Source: Nitrospirota bacterium (GTDB lineage Bacteria > Nitrospirota > Thermodesulfovibrionia > Thermodesulfovibrionales > JdFR-85). From it: a stretch of 8,107 nt of DNA. The translations under genes were made by a program, and so were the position numbers. The stretch spans positions 1 to 8,107 of the forward strand of contig WFTX01000278.1 of NCBI GenBank assembly GCA_015485235.1, given 5' to 3'. Shown here one piece after another: positions 1 to 5,969 of the stretch (position 1 is the first letter of the stretch; each line of letters starts with the position of its first letter). The notes under the pieces were generated by a model. That model was not told the DNA's origin. It saw nothing but the letters and a program-made list of their open reading frames with translations, and made no database searches.

Positions 1-45
1 CCTTAAATCCTTTTCTTTGAGAGTCTCCTTCCTGTTCGAAGGTAG

Positions 46-54
46 TGGTATAAT
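46..54 (+). promoter_or_regulatory. Extended -10 promoter upstream of rtcB
   Basis: The sequence TGGTATAAT is a perfect TATAAT (49-54) preceded by the TGn extension, which can support sigma-70 initiation without a good -35 box. No convincing TTGACA-like box lies 16-18 nt upstream; the nearest candidate, TTGAGA at 17-22, is about 26 nt away, too far. Transcription would start near 60-62, leaving a leader of roughly 35 nt before rtcB. The assignment rests on the motif and position only. Confidence 0.6.
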
Positions 55-97
55 AAAAAAGGGACAATCATTTCATGCGCAAGAAGGAGGTGGAGGA

Positions 98-1540
98 ATG
101 AAAAAAGGTGTTGAACGGATAGATGATACGAGGCTCAGGGTGCCTGTCGGGTATCAGTCGGGGATGAATGTGGAGGGGATAATCTTTATAGACAGGGAAC
201 TGGAAGGGCACCTTGAAGAACAGGCCATAACACAGGTTGCGAATGTGGCGACCCTGCCGGGTATCCTAAAGGCCTCCCTTGCAATGCCGGACATCCATAC
301 GGGATACGGATTCGCCATAGGTGGTGTTGCGGCCTTCGATATATCCAGGGGGATTGTATCTCCCGGCGGAGTGGGATACGACATAAACTGAGGAGTAAGA
401 CTCCTGAGGAGCAATCTCCGGCGGGAGGAACTGCTCCCCAGGCTTAAGGACCTCGTTGAGGTCCTCTACAGGGAGATTCCTTCAGGCGTGGGCTCCAAGG
501 GGAGACTCCGTCTTTCCAGGGATGATCAGCGACGGCTTCTTCTGAAAGGCGCAAGATGGGCTCTTGAGCAGGGGATGGGAGAGCCGGAAGACATTGAGAG
601 GATGGAGTCCGGAGGATGCATGGAGGGTGCCGACCCCTCAGTGGTGAGTGACCGGGCGTACGAGAGGGGGCGGGCACAGCAGGGGACCCTTGGCTCCGGG
701 AACCACTTTCTTGAGATTCAGTATGTCTCAGATATATACGATGAACAGGTTGCCAATGCCTTCGGCCTCTTCAGAGACCAGATAACCATCATGATTCATA
801 CAGGCTCAAGAGGGTTCGGCCACCAGGTCTGTACGGATTTCCTTGAGGTGATGGAGAAGGCTTCTAAAAAGTATGCCATCCACCTCCCGGATATGGAACT
901 TGCCTGTGCACCCATAAGCAGCCAGGAGGCCCAGGATTACTTCGGGGCGATGAAGGCTGCGGCAAACTATGCCTGGGCCAACAGACAGTGCATAATGCAC
1001 TGGACCAGGGAGGCGGTGATGAAATTTTTAGGGGCTTCGCCTTCTGCACTCGGGATGAGCCTCCTCTACGATGTTGCCCATAATATCGCAAAACTTGAAG
1101 AGCACGTAGTGGATGGCAGGCCCCTCAGGGTGGTGGTCCACAGAAAGGGGGCTACGAGGGCCTTTGGTCCCGGGCACAGGGAACTTCCGGAGGCTTACCG
1201 TCAGACGGGTCAGCCTGTCCTGATCCCGGGTGATATGGGAAGGTCATCCTATGTACTTGTGGGGACAGAGAGGGCGATGATGGAGACCTTCGGGTCCACC
1301 TGTCACGGTGCCGGAAGGGTCCTTTCAAGGCACCAGGCGATAAAGAGGGCGAAGGGCCGGGCCATCTGGAGGGAACTCGAAGACAGGGGGATTTTCGTAA
1401 GGAGCGCAGGCAAGAGGACCCTTTCAGAGGAGATGTCCGAGGCCTACAAGGATATCACGAATGTCGTGGACGTGGTGGAAAGGGCGGGACTCTCCAGGAA
1501 AGTGGCCCGGTTGCGTCCTCTTGGTGTGATAAAGGGGTGA
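98..1540 (+). CDS. rtcB: RtcB RNA ligase, predicted selenoprotein (Sec98 encoded by in-frame TGA)
   Basis: RtcB joins RNA 2',3'-cyclic phosphate or 3'-phosphate ends to 5'-OH ends using GTP and Mn2+, in tRNA splicing or RNA repair in the cytoplasm. Read through the TGA at 389-391, the protein is 480 residues, matching the roughly 481 of Pyrococcus RtcB. Visible metal and guanylylation residues are Asp95 (GGVGYDIN), residue 98 (TGA, normally Cys in DINCGVR), Asn202-His203 (GSGNHF), His234 (HTGSRG), His328 (VAHNIAK) and His403 (CHGAGR, the GMP-accepting histidine). Numbering agrees with Pyrococcus to within one residue. The ATG at 98 has a strong AAGGAGG (84-90) at 7 nt; an upstream in-frame TTG at 17 overlaps the promoter and is rejected. 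No archease gene is visible. Alternatives to selenocysteine are a nonsense mutation or a base-call error, but the 382 codons after the TGA are uninterrupted and family-like. The RtcB identity is very secure; selenocysteine insertion is strongly inferred, not shown. Confidence 0.93.
389..391 (+). other. In-frame TGA, predicted selenocysteine codon (Sec98 of RtcB)
   Basis: The codon sits between GGVGYDIN and GVRLLRSN, exactly where RtcB proteins carry the cysteine that coordinates Mn2+. The single difference from TGC or TGT is the third base. TGA replacing a catalytic cysteine within an otherwise intact frame is the classic signature of bacterial selenocysteine. TGA also ends rtcB, btuF, btuC, btuD and tonB here, so a context signal would be required. 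The selenium genes (selA, selB, selD, tRNA-Sec) are not in the window. Confidence 0.8.
403..442 (+). promoter_or_regulatory. Putative bacterial SECIS hairpin in rtcB mRNA
   Basis: The lower stem pairs 403-413 with 432-442: ten pairs and one A-C mismatch (407/438). A small internal loop follows (414 against 429-431). The upper stem pairs 415-419 with 424-428, including one U-G pair. The apical loop is GGCG at 420-423. It begins 28 nt after the TGA, within the 16-37 nt range I recall for bacterial SECIS elements, and starts with G as those loops typically do. SelB would bind the upper stem and loop to deliver Sec-tRNA. The pairing was found by eye; no folding energy was computed. Confidence 0.65.
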
Positions 1541-1578
1541 TGGCTCCATCCAGCTTTTAAAAAAGTTCCCTCATGTTT

Positions 1579-1584
1579 TAAAAT
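1579..1584 (+). promoter_or_regulatory. Possible -10 box for tRNA-Val
   Basis: TAAAAT lies 12 nt before the mature 5' end of the tRNA, in an AT-rich stretch (1556-1590) that contrasts with the surrounding GC-rich sequence. An overlapping alternative is TATACA at 1584-1589. No good -35 box is seen, and the tRNA could instead be cotranscribed with rtcB, since no rho-independent terminator separates them. Confidence 0.3.
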
Positions 1585-1596
1585 ATACATCCGGAT

Positions 1597-1672
1597 GGGC
1601 GGGTAGCTCAGTTGGGAGAGCGCAGCCCTTACAAGGCTGAAGTCGCAGGTTCGATCCCTGTCCCGCCTACCA
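1597..1672 (+). tRNA. tRNA-Val (anticodon UAC)
   Basis: A complete 76-nt cloverleaf with encoded CCA. The acceptor arm pairs GGGCGGG with CCCGCCT, giving a G1-U72 wobble at the tip and six standard pairs. The D arm is GCTC/GAGC. The anticodon stem CAGCC/GGCTG encloses the loop CTTACAA, with anticodon TAC at 1630-1632, which reads GUA and other valine codons. The T arm is GCAGG-TTCGATC-CCTGT. The discriminator base is A1669, as expected for valine. The G1-U72 pair is the only irregularity. Valine identity rests on the anticodon and is secure. Confidence 0.96.
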
Positions 1673-1687
1673 TGTTTCAAAGACTCA

Positions 1688-1704
1688 AAGAGGATTTTCC
1701 TCTT
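1688..1704 (+). other. Small hairpin downstream of tRNA-Val
   Basis: AAGAGGA (1688-1694) and TCCTCTT (1698-1704) form a perfect 7-bp stem with a TTT loop. There is no following T-tract, so a rho-independent terminator is doubtful; it may be a 3' processing or trailer structure of the tRNA transcript. The right arm can instead pair with GAAGAGG at 1724-1730 (CCTCTTC, 1699-1705), so two exclusive structures are possible just before the riboswitch. Confidence 0.35.
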
Positions 1705-1866
1705 CAGATGCAGATGGGCAGAGGAAGAGGGGTGTAACCAAGAGAGTCAGGAGTGCAATTCAGTCTTCCAGGCACCTTCTGACTAATGCCTGATAACTCC
1801 GGAGATTGGTGATTCCCCCGCTGCCCCGCAGCCGTGATGGGAACGAAAGCCCAGCAAGCCACTGGT

Positions 1867-1902
1867 AAACGGCTTGAACAGTCCAAACAGTTCAAGCCGT
1901 TT
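1867..1902 (+). repeat. Perfect 13-bp inverted repeat in a riboswitch peripheral arm
   Basis: AAACGGCTTGAAC (1867-1879) and GTTCAAGCCGTTT (1890-1902) are exact complements around a 10-nt loop. It sits between the GCCACTG and GGGAAGG boxes, where cobalamin riboswitches have a variable helix. The right side repeats AGCCGTT at 1895-1901 and again at 1904-1910, so the left arm could pair with either copy. The outer GGTA/TACC pairing (1864-1867 with 1910-1913) would close the arm on the core. Confidence 0.85.
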
Positions 1903-1936
1903 CAGCCGTTACCGGGAAGGCGGGCGAGTAGGAAAA

Positions 1937-2017
1937 CAGTGTTGAGTGCTAAGTGTTGAGTGTTTAGTAAAACATTAACACCATAACTCAACATTCATAA
2001 CTCAAAACTCAACACTG
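1937..2017 (+). repeat. Heptamer-repeat hairpin inserted in the riboswitch
   Basis: The left half is four in-phase 7-nt units at 1939-1966: GTGTTGA, GTGCTAA, GTGTTGA, GTGTTTA. The right half carries five heptads on the opposite strand in the same phase at 1981-2015 (TCAACAC, TCAAAAC, TCATAAC, TCAACAT, CCATAAC reading leftward). The outermost 11 bases (1937-1947 and 2007-2017) are perfectly complementary, so the whole element can fold into one long imperfect hairpin. It lies between the GGGAAGG box and the 3' closing strand of the riboswitch, a place where the family tolerates an optional arm. It is far more AT-rich than its surroundings. Confidence 0.85.
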
Positions 2018-2050
2018 AGAATTGCCCTGAGCCGGAAGACATGTCCATCT

Positions 2051-2073
2051 GACTAAACCGCGCGGGAGGTGTC
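2051..2073 (+). promoter_or_regulatory. Riboswitch expression platform sequestering the btuB ribosome-binding site
   Basis: GAC (2051-2053) pairs with GTC (2071-2073) and ACC (2057-2059) with GGT (2068-2070), with a TAA bulge. The loop (2060-2067) contains GCGGG (2062-2066), complementary to CCCGC (1825-1829) in the riboswitch L5 loop. The Shine-Dalgarno GGGAGG (2064-2069), 6 nt before the btuB ATG, lies partly in this loop and partly in its stem. Ligand-stabilised kissing would hide it, so control is inferred to be at translation initiation, with no terminator needed. Confidence 0.75.
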
Positions 2074-2075
2074 TC

Positions 2076-4115
2076 ATGTATCATTCCCCCAAATCATTCT
2101 TCAGGTGTTTCAGTATCTTCAGAGTCATCGTATCAAGGACGTCGTTCATGGTATTGCTTGTGCTGGGCCTGATACTCACTGGCTCGCTGCCCCTTATGGC
2201 GGAGGAGCTGTCAGGACAGGCTTCAGACATGGGTGAGATAGTGGTGACGGCATCGAGGTATGAAGAACAGAGAATTCTTGTGCCTTCAAACGTCACAGTT
2301 ATAACCAGTGAGGATATCAGTAAGTCCACGGCCAGAACGATCCCCGATCTTCTCAGGAAGGAGGCAGGGCTTTTTGTTACAGACCTGACCGGAAGCGGAA
2401 GAAACGTGATTGTGGATCTGAGGGGGTTCGGCGAGACAGGTCCCCTGAATACCCTTGTCCTTGTGGACGGAAGACGGGTGAATCAGCCTGACCTGAGCGG
2501 GACCGACTGGACCCAGATCCCCCTTGAGAGAGTTGAGCGGATCGAGGTTATCAGGGGAGCCCGGGCTTCCATTCTCTACGGTGACAATGCCTCAGGCGGT
2601 GTAGTAAATATTATCACCAAAGAGGGAGAAGGACAGGAGTATGACCTTATGTTAGGTGCAGGCAGTTACGCCTCTTCCAGGGCCTCGGCCAGTGCAAGCG
2701 GAAACCTGAAGAACCTCTCATATTACCTGACAGGTACTTACTACAGGACTGACGGCTACAGGGATAACAGTAATGTGGAAGCAAAGGACCTGGGCCTGGA
2801 TCTCAGATATTATATCTCAGAAAAGGCAAAGATAGGCCTGAGCGCCGGTTATCACAAGGATGACGCGGGACTTCCCGGTGCACTCACTGAGGCCGATCTG
2901 GCAGGTGGGCTTTCCAGAAAGGCTACCACCAATCCCTATGACTTCTCCGAGGTTGAGGATTATTATCTGAAGGCCGATGGTGAGGTTAACCTCTGGGGGG
3001 AGAGTTTCTTCAAGGCCGACGCTTCTTACAGAAAGAGGAGATTTCTATCCTACGCATCCTTTTCAGGCGGGAACTTTCTCGGAGACTCAGAGATAGATAC
3101 ATTTACATTCTCCCCTTCCGTCCTGATAGTAAATGAGACAGGGAATCTGAGGAATGAACTCACAGCAGGTCTGGACTTCTATCATGCCGAGGAAGATATT
3201 GAGAACACCTCTGTCTTTTTCGGGACTCCCTCAAAGGGTATCTTTACCCTTGAGAAGGAGACATGGGGATACTATATATATGACGTGCTCGGCATAAGCA
3301 ACCGGTTATCCCTTTCAGGAGGCTACCGCCATGACAGCGCCGACTACTCCTTTTCACCAAGCACCCCTGACGGTACGGACTTCGATGAAGACCTCTATAC
3401 AATCGGCGCAAGTTACAACATAGCAAACTCAACAGTGCTCTATCTCAGTTATTCCAAGGGCTTCAGATATCCTGTCCTTGATGAGATATACAGCTTTTTC
3501 ACGAACACGATAGATGCAGGGCTTATTCCACAGGAGTCTGATGATTATGAGATAGGCGTAAGAACTGATCTTGGCTACCTCAGAGCTGAGGCAAACCTCT
3601 TCAGGATAGATACAGATGATGAGATCCTATACAATCCAGTCAGTTTCAAGAACGAAAATCTTGACGGTGAGACCCGGAGGGAGGGCCTCGAGGTCTCTTT
3701 CTATATAAGGCCTGTCAAGTTACTCACCATTGACGGCACCTACACATATACCAAGGCAGAGATCCAGTCCGGCTCCTTTGACGGAAATGAGATACCAGGT
3801 GTCCCGAAACACAAGTTGACCGGTCATGTTACTCTCTCTCCTGTACGGAACCTCCTCATGGCGCTTGAGATCATATACAAGGGTGAAAGACCCTATATAA
3901 GTGATTTTTCAAACGATTTCGGCAAACTCGCAGGCTATACCGTTCTGAACCTCAAGACAAGATACACCTGGGGGAAGGTTACAGCCTTTCTCAACCTGAA
4001 CAATCTTACCGATGAGGAGTATGAGGAGTATGGTGTGATCCAGTTCCCTGGTGAAAGGGCGGTTTATCCATCTCCCGGGCTGAATGTCTTCGGCGGGGTC
4101 TCACTGAGCTTTTAA
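2076..4115 (+). CDS. btuB: TonB-dependent outer-membrane cobalamin receptor BtuB
   Basis: Outer-membrane gated beta-barrel that binds cobalamin and passes it to the periplasm using TonB energy. It has 679 residues, somewhat longer than the roughly 614 of E. coli BtuB. A signal peptide occupies residues 1-42 (hydrophobic MVLLVLGLILTGSLPL, likely cut after LMA). The TonB box EIVVTASR is at 54-61 and closely resembles the E. coli BtuB box. The plug domain runs about 65-182, with PDLLRKEAG, VDLRGFG, LVDGRRVN, ERIEVIRGARASILYG and NASGGVVNII. The rest is barrel, ending in the terminal Phe typical of outer-membrane proteins (VSLSF). The ATG at 2076 is chosen because it has GGGAGG at 6 nt; an internal ATG at 2148 would shorten the N-region by 24 residues. 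The upstream cobalamin riboswitch and downstream btuFCD define the substrate better than the receptor sequence alone does. Confidence 0.92.
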   Translation: MYHSPKSFFRCFSIFRVIVSRTSFMVLLVLGLILTGSLPLMAEELSGQASDMGEIVVTASRYEEQRILVPSNVTVITSEDISKSTARTIPDLLRKEAGLFVTDLTGSGRNVIVDLRGFGETGPLNTLVLVDGRRVNQPDLSGTDWTQIPLERVERIEVIRGARASILYGDNASGGVVNIITKEGEGQEYDLMLGAGSYASSRASASASGNLKNLSYYLTGTYYRTDGYRDNSNVEAKDLGLDLRYYISEKAKIGLSAGYHKDDAGLPGALTEADLAGGLSRKATTNPYDFSEVEDYYLKADGEVNLWGESFFKADASYRKRRFLSYASFSGGNFLGDSEIDTFTFSPSVLIVNETGNLRNELTAGLDFYHAEEDIENTSVFFGTPSKGIFTLEKETWGYYIYDVLGISNRLSLSGGYRHDSADYSFSPSTPDGTDFDEDLYTIGASYNIANSTVLYLSYSKGFRYPVLDEIYSFFTNTIDAGLIPQESDDYEIGVRTDLGYLRAEANLFRIDTDDEILYNPVSFKNENLDGETRREGLEVSFYIRPVKLLTIDGTYTYTKAEIQSGSFDGNEIPGVPKHKLTGHVTLSPVRNLLMALEIIYKGERPYISDFSNDFGKLAGYTVLNLKTRYTWGKVTAFLNLNNLTDEEYEEYGVIQFPGERAVYPSPGLNVFGGVSLSF

Positions 4116-4148
4116 TGACCTGCCAAACCTGTTCAAAACACTCTGGAA

Positions 4149-4994
4149 GTGAGGCGGCAGTTGAGACTTCTTCTTGACAGTCTTCTCGTTTCAATCATTC
4201 TGGTTCTTACCCTTGCAGGTGTTGTTGATGCCGGGGAGAGATACAGGAGAATCGTCTCTCTTGCGCCGAGCATAACGGAGATACTCTTTGCCCTCGGCCT
4301 TGAGGAGAGCATTGCCGGGGTTACGAACTTCTGCGACTATCCTCCAGAGGCAAAGACAAAACCCAAGATAGGCGGGATGTCAAATCCTTCGGTAGAGGCG
4401 ATTCTGAGGCTCAGTCCTGACCTCGTGATCCTTACCACAGACGGTAACCCCAAGTATCTGGAGTCGAGGCTCGGGGGCCTGGGAATCAGGACGTATGTAT
4501 TCAGGGCACGCCGGATATCCGAGCTGCCGGGGGGTATTAAAAAATTGGGAAGCTTTCTGGGGGTGCCTAATGAGGCCGGGAATCTTTCTGCAAGGATTGA
4601 GACCGTGCTGAGAGACTATGCCGGGAAGCAGCCCTCCACAGGAAGGTCCCAAAAGGTGCTTTTCATCATATGGCCTGACCCCCTTATAGTTGCAGGGCCC
4701 GGGACTGAGATCGATGATGTTTTGGGGATTCTCGGTCTTCAGAACATAGCCCATGATGCCCCTAACAACTATCCCCGCTATTCCCTGGAAGAGGTTATCA
4801 GAAGAGATCCTGATATAATCTTCATAGGCAAGGGGCATGCCGACATGAAGGAAGTGGCGGGAAGGATACTGAAACGGCTTGCCTCCCTGCGGGCGGTTAA
4901 GGAAGGGAGTGTTTATTTCGTGAGTGATGCCCTTTACAGGCTCGGTCCGAGGGTAATCGAAGGGATCCGGGAACTGGCTGGATACCTGAAATGA
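4149..4994 (+). CDS. btuF: Periplasmic cobalamin-binding protein BtuF
   Basis: Substrate-binding protein of the B12 ABC importer, capturing cobalamin released from BtuB and docking on BtuC. It has 281 residues from GTG, close to E. coli BtuF (266). A signal peptide covers residues 1-28 (SLLVSIILVLTLAGVVDA) with no lipobox cysteine, so it should be soluble in the periplasm. The N-lobe begins RRIVSLAPSITEILFALG (33-50) and continues with the family-typical YPPEAKTKPKIGG and PSVEAILRLSPDLVI; the C-lobe starts near KVLFIIWPDPLIVAGPGTEIDDVL. The start is uncertain: GTG at 4149 has only GGAAG abutting it, whereas in-frame TTG at 4161 has GAGGCGG at a reasonable distance and gives a more compact signal peptide. 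It follows btuB by 33 nt and overlaps btuC by 4 nt. Haem- or siderophore-binding relatives are excluded mainly by context. Confidence 0.88.
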   Translation: MRRQLRLLLDSLLVSIILVLTLAGVVDAGERYRRIVSLAPSITEILFALGLEESIAGVTNFCDYPPEAKTKPKIGGMSNPSVEAILRLSPDLVILTTDGNPKYLESRLGGLGIRTYVFRARRISELPGGIKKLGSFLGVPNEAGNLSARIETVLRDYAGKQPSTGRSQKVLFIIWPDPLIVAGPGTEIDDVLGILGLQNIAHDAPNNYPRYSLEEVIRRDPDIIFIGKGHADMKEVAGRILKRLASLRAVKEGSVYFVSDALYRLGPRVIEGIRELAGYLK

Positions 4995-5965
4995 ATAGAC
5001 GCACAGTAAAGAGTTCCTTCCTGATTGTCGTGGCCTCCCTTCTGATTGTGGGTGGGGCTCTCTTCCTGGGCCCCCACTTCATAAATCCCTTTGGGATGGG
5101 AGATGTGGACAGGAATGTGCTGCTTGGTATAAGGCTGCCCAGGGTCCTTGTCGCCCTGATAATGGGGGCCGGTCTGGGTGCATCCGGTGCGGTCCTGCAG
5201 GGCTTTTTGAGAAATCCCCTTGCAGACCCGTATATTCTCGGCCTTTCCGGAGGGGCAGCCCTGATGGCATCAGGAGGCATACTTTTTGGCAGCCGTCTCT
5301 TCGGTCCCTTCAGTATTCCCTTATACGCCTTTGTCGGTTCTTTACTTACAGGCCTTCTGGTGGGATTCATGGCATACTGGAGGCGGGGTTTCTGGCCTGA
5401 AAGGCTTCTCCTCGCCGGTGTGGGGCTCGGGTTCCTTTTTACAGCCCTCCTGATGTTGATGATGAGCCTCTCTACAAATGAAGGACTCAGGAGGGCCATT
5501 CACTGGATCTTCGGTGACCTTTCCATCTCAGACTGGCCCTTGATACCCTATGGAGGGGCGATTGTAGCAGGAGGGGGGCTGATCGGGCTCTGGAGGGCAA
5601 GGGCACTCAATGCCCTGATGCTTGGAGATGAGATAGCTCACAGCCTCGGTTTTTCACCCTTCAGGGAGAGGCTCCTCCTCTTTATCTCAGTAGGGCTCAT
5701 GACCTCTGCATCTGTCTCCCTCGGCGGAACAGTGGGATTTGTGGGCCTTCTTATCCCACATATAGTCAGATTCCTCACTGGTCCTGATGCGAGGTCTCTC
5801 ATACCGCTGTCTGCATTCTCAGGTGCAGCGATGCTCTGCCTGGCCGATCTTATCGGGAGGACGGTCCTTTCCCCCATGGAGGTGCCTGCCGGTATAGTAA
5901 CGGCCATACTCGGTGCTCCGTACTTCCTCTACCTTCTCAGAAGGCAGGATGTCCTGGGAGGTTGA
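4991..5965 (+). CDS. btuC: Cobalamin ABC transporter permease BtuC (FecCD family)
   Basis: Inner-membrane permease; a homodimer forms the path for cobalamin with two BtuD ATPases. It has 324 residues, essentially the E. coli BtuC length (326), and about ten hydrophobic segments. Family motifs are clear: RLPRVLVALIMGAGLGASGAV and LQGFLRNPLADP (RNPLADP at 74-80), ILGLSGGA, LGDEIAHSLGF (211-221, the likely cytoplasmic coupling loop to BtuD), GTVGFVGLLIPHIVR (246-260), and the C-terminal ADLIGR...PMEVPAGIVTAILGAPYFLYLL. The ATG overlaps the btuF stop in an ATGA junction, a sign of translational coupling. FecCD permeases also serve Fe-siderophore and haem importers; cobalamin is assigned from the riboswitch and BtuF. 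Confidence 0.9.
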   Translation: MNRRTVKSSFLIVVASLLIVGGALFLGPHFINPFGMGDVDRNVLLGIRLPRVLVALIMGAGLGASGAVLQGFLRNPLADPYILGLSGGAALMASGGILFGSRLFGPFSIPLYAFVGSLLTGLLVGFMAYWRRGFWPERLLLAGVGLGFLFTALLMLMMSLSTNEGLRRAIHWIFGDLSISDWPLIPYGGAIVAGGGLIGLWRARALNALMLGDEIAHSLGFSPFRERLLLFISVGLMTSASVSLGGTVGFVGLLIPHIVRFLTGPDARSLIPLSAFSGAAMLCLADLIGRTVLSPMEVPAGIVTAILGAPYFLYLLRRQDVLGG

Positions 5966-5969
5966 TGCT

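Larger units (their letters stand above)
1755..2045 (+). promoter_or_regulatory. Cobalamin (B12) riboswitch aptamer
   Basis: The region carries the conserved cobalamin-riboswitch landmarks in order: TAACTCC and GGTG (1808-1811); the L5 element GCTGCCCCGCAGC (1820-1832); GGGAACGAAAGCCC (1839-1852); the B12 box AGCAAGCCACTG (GCCACTG at 1858-1864); GGGAAGG (1914-1920); and GAGCCGGAAGAC near the 3' end. The closing helix is supported by GTCTTCC (1763-1769) being the exact complement of GGAAGAC (2034-2040). It lies directly upstream of the B12 transport operon, which fits. The 5' limit is approximate. Two peripheral arms are expanded: a 13-bp hairpin at 1867-1902 and a heptad-repeat arm at 1937-2017. 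These make the element longer than the usual roughly 200 nt. Confidence 0.93.

Noticed and set aside
17..97. TTG at 17 as an upstream, in-frame start of rtcB adding 27 residues
   Set aside because: It overlaps the extended -10 promoter, lacks a ribosome site and adds residues unlike RtcB; ATG 98 has AAGGAGG at 7 nt.
392..404. Hairpin GGAGT/ACTCC directly after the TGA as the SECIS
   Set aside because: Its loop is only 5 nt from the TGA, too close, and it competes with the better-formed hairpin at 403-442.
488..1540. Separate downstream gene starting at GTG 488, with rtcB split into two genes or a pseudogene
   Set aside because: No ribosome site precedes 488; the frame is continuous with the upstream part through one TGA, and the conserved GVRLLRSNL segment lies between the TGA and 488.
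1688..1704. Rho-independent terminator after tRNA-Val
   Set aside because: The stem is short and there is no T-tract on the 3' side.
1444..1895. Minus-strand open frames over the tRNA and riboswitch
   Set aside because: They run through the antisense of tRNA-Val and conserved riboswitch boxes and have no coding character.
1937..2017. CRISPR-like repeat array
   Set aside because: Units are 7 nt with no spacers and opposite orientation in the two halves; it is a hairpin of heptads.
4380..5499. Long antisense open frames at 4380-4838 and 4897-5499
   Set aside because: They lie opposite well-supported btuF and btuC; their Arg/Pro-rich translations have no recognisable domain and are shadows of the sense codons.
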